A stretch of 64,000 nt of DNA, taken from NCBI GenBank assembly GCA_025558075.1, contig JAHLKF010000027.1:1-64000 (forward strand), given 5' to 3'. This document shows positions 33,729-51,318 of this stretch, piece by piece (positions within the stretch are counted from its first letter, which is position 1; every line of letters begins with the position of its first letter). The notes beneath the pieces were generated by a model. The model was not told the DNA's origin. It worked only from the letters and a program-made list of their open reading frames with translations, and did no database searches. Origin of the DNA: Gaertneriomyces semiglobifer. Taxonomy: Eukaryota; Chytridiomycota; Chytridiomycetes; Spizellomycetales; Spizellomycetaceae. A program made the translations under genes and the position numbers.

Positions 33729-35562
33729 ATGGATCTGTTCACACAATATGGTTCGGAGGTATCGGATACAGAATCGCCGCCTCAATCCCCGCAAAAACAG
33801 CAAGCACCGCTCGTCAAGAAGCCGAGAATAGATGCCGCACCGGAGGTCTCTACGACGGATTTGCAAACTTACAACTATTTACCAGGCCCTACCACGAAAG
33901 AGATTGGATTCAACGTCAAGTATGAAGATCTATGCAAACCTTTGCAAGGGCCGCAGAACCCGTTCGCCACAATGGTGACGAATCCGAATCGCAACGTTCT
34001 TACTGGTAACTAGCTTTGATTACCGTTAATTTGGTGGTAGAAACACGTTGACAGTGTGTGTGTGTGTGTGTCTCCTTCAGGCTTTGTCGAGGACTACGCA
34101 ATGTCGGATGCACAGTTTGATAACTTGTCGAGAACGTATAATAACCTTGGGTACACGGTCAATCCAGAAGGAGATGGAACCACGCTTGTAGGTGATATCA
34201 GGCAGATTGTGATGCATAATGGTCAAACGTTGATGGATCGTCCGAAACGAGTGGATAACCGAAAGCGGAAGAAAATGGGTGATGCAGGAGATTTGGACAA
34301 TTTTGTTGGGCCTTGGGGAGGATATGAAGGTGAAGGTGAACACTTGGCACCCGAAGGAGGTGATGAGCTATCAGGCCCAACCGAGGAAGAAAAGATAGAG
34401 GCACAAGTCGCGAGTACGGTCAAGCCAAAGCCCAAGGACACTGAAGCACAGCACGGAAACGAGCGTTCCGTATTTCATGGCGAACAAGAACGAGATTATC
34501 TTGGACGCACGTATATGCATGTGCCGGCCGATCTGGGCATTGACCTTAAAGCCGAACCAGGCATCAAAGATTGCTTCTTACCAAAGAAGCTCATACATAC
34601 CTGGACTGGACACACGAAAGCTGTCAATGTCTTCCGGCTATTTCCCAAGTCTGCTCATCTGTTCATATCGGGATCCATGGATACCAAGGTCAAACTATGG
34701 GATGTATATCATGATCGGCGCTGCTTGCGCACATTTATGGGCCACTCAAAGGCCGTCCGAGATGTTACATTCAACAACGATGGAACGCGCTTCCTTTCAG
34801 CATCCTACGATAGAAGCATCAAACTATGGGATACCGAGACGGGTGCGTGCCTTAAGACCTTTACGACTGGACGTATTCCGTATTGTGTAAAATTCAACCC
34901 GGATCCGTCAAAGCATCATCTATTCCTGACCGGTTGTGCTGATAAAAAGATATATCAATTCGACGTCAATTCTGGCGAAATTACTCAAGAGTACAATCAG
35001 CATCTGGGTGCTGTGAATACCATTACATTCGTTGATGAAAATCGCCGTTTTGTAACTACCAGTGATGATAAGACGCTGCGAGCTTGGGAGTTTGATATTC
35101 CTGTCGTCATCAAGTATGTCGCCGAACCCACTATGCACTCAATGCCAGCTGTTACCTTACATCCAAACAGTACGTGTGGGCTTCGTATTTCTTCATGGTA
35201 GAGAATGCATTTGAATAACCCCGCTTTTCTCACAAACAGAAAAATGGCTGGCAGCACAATCCCTCGATAATCAGATTCTTATTTACAGCACCACCGATCG
35301 CTTCCGCCTGAACCGCAAGAAGACGTTCCGTGGACATTTGATTGCTGGATACGCCTGTCAACCCTCGTTCTCTCCCGATGGACGTTATTTGACATCTGGC
35401 GATAGTGAGGGAATGGTATACTTCTGGGATTGGAAGACGTGCAAGGTTCTGAAGAAGATGAAATGCCACGACAAGGTGGTCATAAGTACGGAATGGCATC
35501 CTCACGAAACTAGCAAGCTTTTTACGGCAAGTTGGGATGGAACAGTGAAGTTTTGGGATTGA
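33729..35562 (+). CDS. PRP17: Splicing factor PRP17/CDC40 (WD40)
   Basis: This is a spliceosomal WD40 protein needed for the second catalytic step of splicing. Exons: 33729-34005, 34081-35169, 35240-35562, giving 562 aa (human CDC40 is 579). The N-terminal family blocks are present: [46 protein letters not shown] and [11 protein letters not shown]. Then come WD40 repeats with clear GH...WD/WE units ([60 protein letters not shown]), ending TVKFWD at the stop. The start is the first ATG after an in-frame TTG. Intron 1 (75 nt) carries a (GT)n tract just before its acceptor. Confidence 0.95.
34054..34072 (+). repeat. (GT)n dinucleotide repeat in PRP17 intron 1
   Basis: This is about nine GT units directly upstream of the TCTCCTTCAG acceptor, inside the 75-nt intron. 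It occupies the place of the polypyrimidine tract and is likely length-variable. Confidence 0.85.
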
Positions 35563-39329
<3,767 letters not shown>

Positions 39330-39651
39330 TAGTGATTCGCAAAAGCTAGACAAGGACAGTGTTTGGTCTCTCATACGAATACACATTTGTTATCATCAAT
39401 CGGTATGCCGCAGCAACTAGACCCGAACCCGCCGAAGTCATTCAAGTCGGGAGCTGTACAATTTTAGATTGCGCTCGGCGTCCATCTTCGTTCGCATGTC
39501 TCGTGGGCCGCCTCGCGAGCGGCTGATGCCGCCAAAAGTAGCAGGATTTGCATATCGTGATGTGGAAGTCCGTGATTATGCAAAGATGCAGCGCAGATCT
39601 TTGAGGAATCCACCATGCCATTCCGTTCTGTGATTCCGCGACCCACTGCCT
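39330..39651. other. Convergent 3' ends of SEC23 and a small membrane-protein gene
   Basis: No gene seen. The two genes end 322 bp apart facing each other, so this is shared 3' flanking sequence. Confidence 0.45.
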
Positions 39652-40038
39652 TTATGTCTTCTTTCCCAACTTCTCCATCCTCGTGCGCAGCTCTTGTTCC
39701 TCTTCTCTGAGCTTACGTCGTACATCTAGCAAATGGATAACTCTCTGTTCCTAATATCAACCCAACATTAGCATCATACGTACGGTCTTTCTGAATCCAA
39801 TGACGGTGTTTACCTTCTCATGCGTCACAGCAACATTTGCCATATAAGTGGCAACCACGACACTTCCAAGAATGATGGATGCTACCTTAAGCGCAGACCA
39901 ACCATATGAGCGAGGCTTCACTGCTTGCGGTGTGGGGAAGTGGGCGCGAAGAGCAGCCTCATAGGTTCCCTTGGTAAGCGTGTGAGGGGGAGGACCATTG
40001 GAAGAGGCGGGCATTGGAACCGGTGCTGACGACGACAT
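39652..40038 (-). CDS. Small single-pass membrane protein with C-terminal coiled coil
   Basis: This is a 107-aa protein in two exons (40038-39814 and 39750-39652, intron 63 nt). A Pro/Ser-rich N-terminus is followed by a short basic stretch (KPRSYGWSALK), one transmembrane helix (VASIILGSVVVATYMANVAV) and a highly charged heptad-like helix (HEKEQRVIHLLDVRRKLREEEQEL) ending KLGKKT. The size and layout resemble small mitochondrial inner-membrane assembly proteins, but I cannot match a named family. Without the second exon the protein would lose the coiled coil. The join is supported by in-phase GTAAAC and ATATTAG sites. Confidence 0.7.
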
Positions 40039-40682
40039 TGCCCTTACTGTAAAGATCCTTTCTGAGTGGCGCTAGTGCTAGCGGTTGGCATCAATGCCTT
40101 TTGAGTATTGCTTGCCAGTTAAGGTTCAAAGCCAAAGTGTCCTCCGCGGAAGTTTTTCCACGGGTCATTTTTCTACAGACGGCTCAACACGACGGCTAAC
40201 ACACGGACGACTGACGGAAAACGACGACAACGCTATGCAACCGATTCTTTGCTTGATCTAGATAGTCGAGACGAAGAAAGTGTCCGGATTATCATATGCT
40301 AACGCTCTCCAAAGCATTCTTTCAGAGCAGTGCCAGGAGGAGCGAAAGAAGGGCGGACGACAACGATTTGACGACTAGGAAGTTTTCAAATCTCTGTCTG
40401 CCAAACAGTGGCAGATACTGATTGCTTCAGCCTGTAAAGTACCTTGCGCCAGATGGATGCGTCGGCTTATCCACCTGTATACCGGTCTTCATCGAATCTG
40501 GTTTCTTTGACCCCCGATATCGCGACCGGCGGATCCTAGTTGCAAGCCGACGATATTCTGGTCGCTGCTTACTTGGATTGGTATGTCATTCAGCGACCGA
40601 CCAGTCGAGCCGATCGACTGACGCCGCTCATGTTCCGTTCAAACAGCTTTAATACGGTGCTGCGAGCACCGGCCCTGTTGAC
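40039..40682. promoter_or_regulatory. Divergent promoter region, small membrane protein / SMG1
   Basis: These 644 bp lie between two divergent starts (40038 minus and 40683 plus). No coding sequence is supported. I see no specific binding-site motif worth naming. Confidence 0.35.
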
Positions 40683-43600
40683 ATGAGTTATTCACGTAGT
40701 GGCCCACGCGGCCGCCAAAGTGGATCTCGCTCAGCAGCCCCGTCGAATGGCAACACGTTAGGTGGGAAATGGGTGGATATGCTTGGTACTAGAGCAACTA
40801 CTGATTCGTATGGAAACACCAGATGCGCGCGGTTATTCTCGTGCGGACAGATTGATATACTCTCTCTTGAAAGGGGATGGCACTCTTTATGGAAAGAGGA
40901 CCGATGTCGGAAATGATCTACTGAGTTTTCTGAATAGTCCCTCTTCTGCCAACTTTCCCGCGAATACTTACAAGGAGCTTCTCCGTAATCACAGTCGCGA
41001 ATTTGAGGCCGCTTTTCAAGATGTGCGGTGAGTACTGCCACCGACAATCACCTGAGAAGGATTGGATTGACTTTGTTCCCTGTCCTACTCCAGAGCGCCA
41101 ACGGCACTGAAGGCCGTTGTCGCGACGTGCCTCGCCACTATCGGCGCGGGATTTCGCTCTGATGTTCACGAGTTTTTAGAGTGGATATTTGATCGTCTTT
41201 TAAGCAAGGTTACTCTTTCCACTGATGACGCCAAAGAACGAGATAAGGAATTAAAAACTTCGCTCCTTGTGTGCCTTCGTGAAGTATGCCATGCTGATTT
41301 TGTAGACCAGACGATTCGGCCATGCTAAGTTTTCCTTGCATAGTTGCTGTCCATCCTTCACGCCCGCGGAGTGATGCAATCCGGAGTTCACATCGATTAC
41401 TGGGCACAACAGATTCTGAGGGATATTCAAACTTTCATGGATTTGACGAATTCTCCTGACTTATTACCGAAAGTGCTCGACCTACTGACGGTTTTGGCTG
41501 AGAAACATCCTGCTCAGTTCAGCGTGTGCTTTACGGTACGGTGCTTTTGAATGACGGCCTTTTGCCTCGTAATCCACATTAATCGCTTCAATCAGGACGT
41601 TATTGACTTACTCATTGGATGGAGCATCGATCCTACCCTTCCTAAAAGCGTTGCGGCCTTGATATCAGACCTTATCAAGAAGCTATGGCCGTTTTGGTCG
41701 CAGTATCTTGACTTTGGTATCGAGTTGACGCGGCACCTGTTATCGGATATTGAAAATGCCACTGGCGTGCACTGCGATCCACTTACCAGCCGCAACGCAC
41801 TCGCGAATGGCGATTCTACGAGAAAGAAATCGAGCCGTTTGAGCGCCACTGCAACGGCGTTACAGCGATGCTTCCAGTGTGTGTTATATGCAATTACGTT
41901 CTCATCGTTCCCATTGCTAAATGAAACGTGTACAAACGCGATGAATCCCTATTCGAACACGTATTCGGACTTTGTGCATGTCGTGCGGTGGTCTCTGGAG
42001 ATCTTACTTCTCGTAGGCCGGAAGTACGAAGATCGTAACTGGTTGCGGCAAGGCACGGGTATCGTCAAGTTCCTTAGCAGGGCTCTTGGGGACGATTTTG
42101 TCGAGTTTCAGCCGTCAGCCGTAGATTATCTGATGCTTCATTGTTCAGTTTTGCTGGCGGATCACGGCCATACCCCTGGTGCGAATGGGGCACTAATCAA
42201 GGATATTGAAGAGTGGTTGGATGCGCTTGTTGAAGTAAGTGGATTTGCGGCTCTAGCAGCTATTACGAGCCAACCACCTGATTTCTCTGGCAGATTTTCA
42301 ATCTGTGGCGAATGAAGCTCAACCCTGCTATTTTCAAGTGTTTCACAAGATCCTCCCATTCGACGCTTTTGGGGGATCTACGACTGCATTATTGGAACGA
42401 GCCGCATATCATAAAAAAGATAGAGGGCATTGTAAAGTTGGCCTTTGCTTTTTTCCGGAGATCTACTGATGACATGGCCGAGTCCGGCACTGAAGAGCTT
42501 GTCGCCGAGATGTGTCAAGTGTTCAATCTCTTGGTGCCTTCTCAGCGCGCAGATTTACCATTTTGTGACGACGTGGATTATAATCAGTGGATGGACAAAC
42601 TTTCCGCCGCTGGCAAGCCCGCGTTGCGGCGTATCTGGGCGTGTGATCTGGATCTGATTTGCGAGGGTGCCGAGCGTGGCATGCCCGGATTCGATGCGAC
42701 GACAGTCGGTTTGTGTTTAAATCGAATGCTTTCGAATTGCCCACTTACGGGGGACTATGTCGCTCTCGTTGATCGGCTCATGGTGCGAATCTATGGGGTT
42801 GCCAAAAGGTATTTTCACAGATAGTGCTTTTTATTTCCTCGTCACCTTGTTCAAACCACATATACGTTTCCCACAGGCAATCCTTTTTCGCTGCCTGTTC
42901 AGCCGTATCAGCGTCAGAATTAGTGGCGCTTCAGCTCAACAACATCCATAGAGTTTTGGATACCAAGCCAATGACCCATAATCAGAAAATTATTGCCATG
43001 GCATGGTACCGTGGTTTGTTGACTGCCATACCGAAAGGCACGCACATTGCTTTGGATCTGGTGGCCGCCTGTGCAAGCAAATTTGCGATACTAGTGGACC
43101 TAGAAGTTGATCCTCAGTTGCGCGTAGAGTTTGCCACACTGTGGCGCGCATATGCCAAATTCAAGGATGGATGCGGAGATGCCGAGAAAGGCGCCCTATT
43201 GGGTGGACCGAACGTGTTGGAGATCACCTTGCGCAGAATAGACGATGTGAATGCTACCGTCGCTACCGAATACTTCGATCTGGCCTGCACCTTGAGCACT
43301 ACTCTGACGCTGGCGAGTTTGGACCAGCGCGACACGGAGACGCATCTGCGGTGCAAACTTGATATAATGGCCTTTCAGCCATCGAACCCGTTTCGGACGA
43401 GGAATTTTCTGTTTGTCGCGCAGCTTCTGGGCATGGAGTCTTATCTCCAACAAAGCGAAGAGTATTTTTCCACTGAAATGCCCATCGGTGGTGATTTCGA
43501 GTGGATCGTCAGTTTGTTTCACGCGAGCCACCACAGTGCCCAGTTGCGGAACACCACAAGGGACCATGATCGATGGGATCGAGCCGAAAACTCGGCTGAC

Positions 43601-46600
43601 GTTATGACGTTCTGGTTGTTATGGGAAGGCGCGCGATATATTGTGCTTTCGAGGTTAAGGACTCCCTTGGGATCGCCTCTGCAGACGTTTGAGGCCATTG
43701 AAGGCCACTTGCGAAGCTTGGTCACTCCTGACGGACAGGGCTGCGGTGACGACAGATCAAGGTTTCTCAAATACCTCTTGGTTTTCATAGACTTGCTGGA
43801 AATCCAAATTTTGAATGCAATTGAGGGCTCATTGCATTGCGCCGCTGCGCCAAAACCGTCGATAGCGTTCTTTCTCACCAACCGGAAGTCATGCGATGAA
43901 TGGTTTCTGAGGATTCGCAGTAGTATTATAACCGGAGCAAGACAGGTTGGCTTATATCATCATGCCATTCGCCATGCGATGCGTTTTTTGGAAGATCCAC
44001 GCCACCATTCTCGTCCTGGTACCTCTTTGCGACCCCAGGAGAATGAGAAAGTCCTTTTGGCTCTTTGCGAAGATCTCATCCGATTTAGAGAGCCCGACAC
44101 CTTAAAAGGTGTAGCTGCCGCGGTAGAACCGGCAGCGATGCGCTTGTCTGAGAACGGGCTGACCGTGTTAAGAAGGGACTCTACTTTCACCGCAGGAGAG
44201 TTGGCTTCATATTTGCCATGGATTCGCACAACTCATTTGTTCGCCGCTGAATCTTACGAACGCGCTCTTCAGCAATTATCACTACCTGAGGATCAGCCGG
44301 AGCTCTTGAAACAGTGGCTCAAGGAGCCCACGATCGCTCGACCTATTTCGGGTGCGTATGCTTGCATTGGTGAGTACGACGGTTTGCGTTCCTGGCGTGA
44401 ACTACTTGCCCAGGGATTGTGGAACGCTTCATCGTTCCACGAGGTTGATACCTATCAGTACCCCAATTATGCCGAACCTATACGTGTCTTGGCAACCTGG
44501 GAACCGGCGGCCAACATCAACGAAACCATACCCAAGCTAGAGTTTAGCACTCTGGATGACGAACCAAGGGTATCTGATATGCATTCGCTTGAGAAAACAC
44601 TCGTGTCGATGTTGTTGAAAATGGGGACCTCTGCATCCTTTGAGAATACGACGTTACCCTTCCAATGGCGAACGGTTATGGAGGATGCGATCCGCACATC
44701 CTCGGCCTGCACAGACGATCTCTTGCTACGACCGTTGATGGATGCACAATTGCTGTTCCATCTTACGAGCGGCCAACATCAGCAGGAGACTATTGCTACC
44801 TACCTTCGACCGCTCGCCAGCAGTTCAATCTCTGCTACAGTTTCGCAGCGGAGTCTTTCCAACTTGCGCTATATGTACGCTATTACACGAGTAGCTACAA
44901 CGAGTGATCCGACTGTACAAACCTCGCTAAGCTCAGTGAACTTAGCAATCGCGAGAAGGGCAAGGAGAAGTCAAAACTACGAAGCTGCTTATAATGCAAT
45001 TTCGAGCACTCAGGACTCAACGAACCATCCCGATTTGCCTTCGGCGTACGAGTTCGCTAAGCTTGAGTATGCTCGCACTGGCGCTGCTTCCGCCGTACGT
45101 AGTTTATTGCACATAATCAACGCAGCCGAGAGCGACAGCCTCTTACGCAGTAAAAGCTGCATTCGCATAGCCGAATGGAGTCGCATCGCTTGTTCAGATT
45201 CAAGCATTCGAGATGAGATCATGTGCAACACTGGTGTGTGCACGAACGGTGAAACCAACGTAGACGACGCTATTGCGAACTATTATTTCTTCAAGGCCAC
45301 GGAGGAAACACCAGAGCATCCTAAGACATGGTTTAAGTATGCGGAGTTTTGCCACAAACAAGCCAAGCGCCTAGTCGATGCCATTTGCGGTTCCAGAGCA
45401 GATTGTGTTCGGCAGCCGATGACGAAGCGCATCTTAGCTGTGCTCATGGAATCACCGGGAGTGGACCTGGATCAGGCTTGGAAGTTGATCCAACAGTACT
45501 TCACAAGTGAATTCCAGGAAGGTCGTGTTCCTGACAAAGAGTTGCGCGACCTGTCAGCACACTTGGATTCACTAAAGCCTGGGTTAGGTGTGGCGACTTC
45601 AAAACAACTCGGGATTGTGCGAAATAACGTAATTGAAGGGTACAAACGAGCCTTTGAAGCGTATTTTCAACAATTACGTACTGCGGATCAAACTGCTCGA
45701 CTGCCTGAGGCTGACATATTGATAGCCACATTGCGTATCTTGCGGATCTTAGTTAAATACGGGCCCCTCTTCGAACAAACGTTCCACGCGCATTTCCTTA
45801 CCACACCGATCCAGCCGTGGGAAGGGATTATTCCTCAATTGTTTGCAAGATTGGATCATCCTCACCCTTTAGTAAAGCAGAGCATTACGACCCTCATTTG
45901 CCGCATTGCCGCAATTTCGCCACATCTAGTTGTTTACCAAGCAGTTGCTGAATCCGCCCCTGAGCGGTTGGACGCCTCTGAGGTGGACGGGACGGTATAT
46001 GAACGGATATACGAGACCATGCGAGCGCACGGTTTTGCAGCGCTAGTTGGGCAGGTTCAAACATTAGTAAATGAGCTTAAGCGAACCACCGTTTTGTGGG
46101 AAGAACTATGGTTCCAGCGCCTGACCCACCTGCAGACCGATGCCGATCGGAGAATGCATCGGATTCAAACCGAGGCCGAGCGTGTGCAATCCAATATGTC
46201 GCTTTCCGCGGAAACAAAGCTTAAGATCATCGCTGAGAATTATTCTACGATTGTAAAGCCGTTGGCTGCGGTACTTGAGAAGCTTATGCAACGCACATCG
46301 TGTTCTCCTACAAGTACTGCCCATGAACAGTGGTTCCAAAAGACATATGGCGGACGAATTAAGGAAGCGTTAATTCGTCTCCGGGCTCCAGACAATTACT
46401 CGAAGCCCAAGGCGGCTTGGGAATCATTTGAGAAACTTCAAACGGACTTGACGATCGAGGTGCAGCGGAGTAGAGACTTGAAACTCGAGACGATTAGCCC
46501 GCTTCTCGCTTCAACAACCGATTGGGTCATTCCCATGCCAGGGCTACCTCTAAGTGACGGCCTTGTTACTGTCAGCAGTTTCTGTAGTGACCTTCAAGTG

Positions 46601-49600
46601 CTGCCGACGAAAACTAAACCAAAAAAGCTTGAACTGATCGGTTCTGATGGTCGCCGTTATACATACTTATTCAAGGGAATGGAAGATCTTCACCTGGATG
46701 AGCGTATACAACAATTCCTTGGAATCATCAACCGCTTACTCCTTCGAGACAAGGCGGCGAAGTCGCGAGCGTTGAGTGCCAGGACCTATGCTGTTATTCC
46801 TTTCGGGGAGAGGTTCGGTATGATTCAATGGGTTGACAACGTCACCCCTCTCTTTTCTCTTTATAAGCGTTGGCAGCAACGGGAGCATACCGCCAAAATG
46901 ATACATAGCAAGCCTGGAGATGGCGTGCAGGCTGTACCGCCACCGCCGCGACCTCATGAACAGTACCACGCGAAAATCACGGCCGCGCTCAAGTCTTACG
47001 GAATGACCACGAAGACTCCTCGAAGAGATTGGCCTGCTGCTGCCCTACGAAATGCATTCGAAAGCTTGCAGAAAGAATCTCCATCCAATATCGTACAGCA
47101 AGAAATCTGGGGCTCCTCCCCGACTCCTACAAACTGGTGGGCAAAAGTTCAAACCTTTGCTCGATCAACTGCAGTCATGTCCATTATTGGATACGTCATT
47201 GGCCTAGGGGATCGCCATCTAGACAACATTTTGTTCGACCGGGCCTCCGGTGAGCTAGTTCATATCGATTACAACGTTTGCTTTGAGAATGGACGCAAAC
47301 TGCGTGTTCCGGAAACGGTGCCCTTCCGAATGACGAGATCCATTCGCACAGCGCTGGGATTCGCCGGGCTTGATGGAGCGTTTCGCGCTGGTAGTGAGCA
47401 TACTTTGCGGGTGCTACGGAGCAATAAGGATATTTTGATGACTTTGCTTGAGACATTTGTGTACGACCCGCTTGTTGATTGGACGAAAGACAGCACTGGC
47501 GACCTCGATCGAAAGATGTCCGAGTTAAATGTCAACCTAGGGCTCATAAGCTCAAGAATATCCGAAGAAGGTCAACGATTGCAAGCAGCCTTCGCAGCGT
47601 TTTCAAAGGTGTGCGTCGCAACAATTGCACGCATCAAAGTGGAGTCATCCACCGCGGATGACGATGATGTATCTGCAAACCCCGAGTTGCGTGACACACT
47701 AATCAAAAGGCGCGATGATTGCAATCTCTGGCATGCTCGTCACATCAGTGCGGTCTCTTCATTGCAAGGGCCTTTCTTGTCGTCCTGTGCATCCGAGATA
47801 CTGTCTGCCGACCCTGCAGCGGTATTCCCATCGTTCGGATCTTTGTTGCACGAGATTGTTGATAATGACTCTGTCATGATCCGTTGCGTTGAGGTGGACC
47901 AAGACCTGTATCGTCTTGCCGAAGACCGTCGTGCTTTTTGGTCTCTGTGCCTGGACCATCTGCAGTTGTACTATGCAGCGGTGGCTCCTGTTACAAGTAT
48001 TCTTTTAGAACAAGACTACTTTCTCAAGTGGCGGAAGGCGCTCGATCACCTCATCGCTCAAACTGAGTCCGTGACTGATCTGGCCAGCTACATGCAAGAA
48101 TATATGCCACCCGTGAGCGCGCTGGACCGCGTTCGTAAAAGTGACATGGAGGCGAGAATGAAAGTCGTGTGCGCTGCGAAAGAGGAAGAGTTGTGTGAGA
48201 TTAGATCGACCATACCGATGGACGTTCTTGACCATGATCCATCAGTGGATGATCCTTTTGCCAAAGGTCTTGATTCTTCGCCCGAAATCGCTGCGTCAGT
48301 TATCCGGTACGCCATGCTGGACAGTATTACGCACTTCGCTTACTCGCTGTACCTTTTCATCAAACAAGTTCCCAACCATCAGCGGCTTGAACCCAATCCT
48401 TTTGACATAAAATTGCTCACTGATGAGTCCGTCACGATATATGGCCGCTTTGCACATGTGCCCCAGCAGGTTCACGAAATTGGTGCGATCATTTCAAACG
48501 CGATAGCAGTTACCAAGATCCTGGGCTCTGGAGCGCAGGCGGTGGGGATGTCCGATTGGGATCCCAAAGTTGAAGTCATTTTGGAGGAACATCTCTCCGC
48601 TGCGACCGCTATAAGAGGGATGGGACCTTATCTCGCAGAGCATTTACTTCTAGAAATTTCTTGCGTGATGGTGACGCATAAGGATGGGTCGGTGTCTCGG
48701 CTAATGGATGCCTTACGCGACGCTTTTGACAACGTTGATGCAACTCTTGACCCTACAGCGGAAGTATACCAAGAACAGGCGCAGCGCTTGCAACTTGATT
48801 ATGCCGCTATACGCGAAGATTACGCCCTTCACCCAGATACGGCTGCATACTCCGTGATTTGTGCCCTTGATAAGTTCCTCGGCCCAATGGTGTCGGTATT
48901 GACAATGGCCACCGGAAACTCGATGGCGTCTGAGCAGGATATTATCCTCAACGTACTGGGTGTTCATAAAATCCACTGCGCGCTCGAGTTGCTACGTGGC
49001 TGTCAAGCCTGTTGCGACCTGGCAGACTCGTCCATTGACCCCACCCACGAATGGATTAGCCACTTTGACTTCAGTGAGTCGTTGCGCGACGGTGTTCACT
49101 TTCAGGACGCGAACAATGCCCTTTCTCGCTTCTTGGATTTGTCTCTGAGGGAGATGTGCATTAAACCACTGGCGAAAACGCTGTTAAAGATCATCAAGAG
49201 GCTGTCGGCGTCATTTCACAGTGCTCCTACGGATACTACCGCTATTGCTTCAGATGTCGGCACAGGTGTGGCGTGCATTGATTATGCACGCACGTTATTA
49301 AACACGGTTGCGACAGTTGGCAACGCTTTACCTGCGACGTTGCAGACAAGTCTCCATACCCTGCGCCAGCAAGCCCAGCACAACGCACAAATCTCGCTTC
49401 GTATAGAAGGGCAGACGCGTATACGCCAGTTGGAAGGACGCTTGCAACAACAAAAGCTCGCCCTGCTACGTTACCAACTTTTACACGAAAATGCCCTGGT
49501 GCACCCTTCATCTTCCAGCGATCCGGCGCAACCAACCGCACGCTTGCAGTTTATCCAATCGCTTCAATCTGATCTACCCAAGCTGATGAAGCTTAATGCA

Positions 49601-50950
49601 GACCTTAAAGCGGCGTATGCATTATCCGAAACACTTCGCCTGGAGCTGGAACCTTGTATTTCGTCTGCATCGTCGAATCCAGCAAAAAGCGCTGCGATAT
49701 CAGAGTTTTTGGAGTTAGCCCGAACCAGACAAGCCCGTTTCCAGATGGAATTAACCAGAGGGAATGAAATGATTGATCTTTGCGAGACGCTGTTGCATTT
49801 TGAAGTCACAAGAGTTGAGGGCGCGCTACGCCAGAGCTTAGATGCAGAGATTACAGCATTGATTGAAGCGACGCTACGGCGTACTAGCTCGACGAGGGTT
49901 GGGGATAAGGAAAACGATGTCGATCTCAACGGCGCTCTCCAGGTAAGAACTGCACTTCCGTATTCAATGCGAATTACTGTGAGCTTGCGCTGACTTTGCC
50001 CAAAGGCCACTGTTTCCCAGCTTGAAGTCCATCACTCAGCTTTACGCGCAATCATGGGGGACCTCACCCCGCTAATTGCAAACGCTGTGAAGATGTCCGA
50101 AAATTTGGAACCAGCCAAAGCCGCCCGGACAGAACTGACAGAGTACGTTGATCAATGGAACCAGTTGAACGAGCAATTAAACCATGCGACGAAGCTGGCC
50201 TCCTCAAGTGAGCGTCCCTTGCGTATCGACACCGCTCCAGACGTCGTAAACTTGTGTGAAGAATTAGTGTCACGCGCGGACAAGTTGGCAAGCATGACTC
50301 AATACATTGGACAACTCCGTGAAATCGACTTAAGATCGTCCGATAGCAATAATACAAGCCATGACGGGGGCACCGCCAATCTTGGAAAGGCTGGCACGCA
50401 AGACCCACCTGAAATTGTAAAACCTAATGAGAGCGATTACACTTCGAAAGACGACGCCATGGCTACTGAGGCACTGGGTCTAACCGAAGCAGAAGCTTAT
50501 GAGAACCAGAATGGAGTACCGTCAAGTTCGCCGAGACGGAGCACAAGTTCCCCAGCGCGACATCACCGATCCGCATCTGGATCGAGCTCGAGGGACGAAA
50601 GGAACGAAACGCGAGCATCTGACGAGGGAGCAGGTGACAATGAGATTTTAGACCAAAAACTGCTCCCGCTCGACATGGACCGCTTCGATGATGCATCGGA
50701 TAAAGAGCACAAGTCAGATAAACGACGGAATGGCGGGGAGAGAAACGCGTACGCCGTGCACATTCTCAAAAGGGTCAAAATGAAGTTGGAAGGCCGGGAT
50801 GGTGAACTGGGTCAGAAAGGAGCCGTGAGCAAGGCTGAGCGGGCTGATAAAAGGCTGAGCGTGGAAGAGCAAATTGACCAAGTAGTGAAAGAAGCGACTG
50901 ATGTGAATAACCTGGCAGCCATGTACCAAGGATGGATGGGCTGGATATAA
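40683..50950 (+). CDS. SMG1: SMG1 phosphatidylinositol-3-kinase-related kinase
   Basis: This is the kinase that phosphorylates Upf1 during nonsense-mediated mRNA decay. Exons: 40683-40761, 40823-41027, 41094-41283, 41344-41535, 41596-42234, 42294-42808, 42877-49942, 50006-50950, giving about 3,276 aa. Exon 7 alone is 7.1 kb. The long N-terminus is helical (HEAT/FAT-like). The kinase domain spans about 1,850-2,170, with the glycine-lobe lysine region YTYLFKGMEDL (about 1,871), catalytic loop GDRHLDN (about 2,050), HIDYNVCFENG (the DFG-equivalent, about 2,068) and VPFRMTRSI. GDRHLDN with DYNVCFE...LRVPE is the SMG1 signature rather than mTOR or ATM. An insert of roughly 1,050 residues precedes the C-terminal FATC domain (TDVNNLAAMYQGWMGWI), as in animal SMG1. 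In-frame hidden introns in exon 7 cannot be excluded. Confidence 0.95.
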
Positions 50951-51318
50951 ACCAAGCAGCCGAGCGAGTCGGACTATTTTCAATCTCGATGAGATTTCGT
51001 TCGACGGCCACTGAGAAGAGAGGGTTAGCCAAAGCCGAAAAGGCTAGGTAGGCTCATGTCATAATGGAGGCAAACCGAACTCCTCATGCGTGAAGCGTGA
51101 AAATCACGTTAGCCAAAGACGCAGGACCTGGAGGAAGTTCGTGCTTCACCATTTGCATGATCTGTTGCGACCGCGGCACGAACGCATGTTTGGCACCACG
51201 TTGTTATAAGATACCGAGTGTTCTTGCTGTCACGTAAAATTACGAAGTTCATGAAAATAGCAGTTCACTGTGATAATTAAACTATTTACAAGCGGTTGAG
51301 CTAATATTAATCTCCTTT
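50951..51318. other. Convergent 3' region of SMG1 and SF3A2
   Basis: No gene seen in 368 bp between two facing stop codons. Confidence 0.45.
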
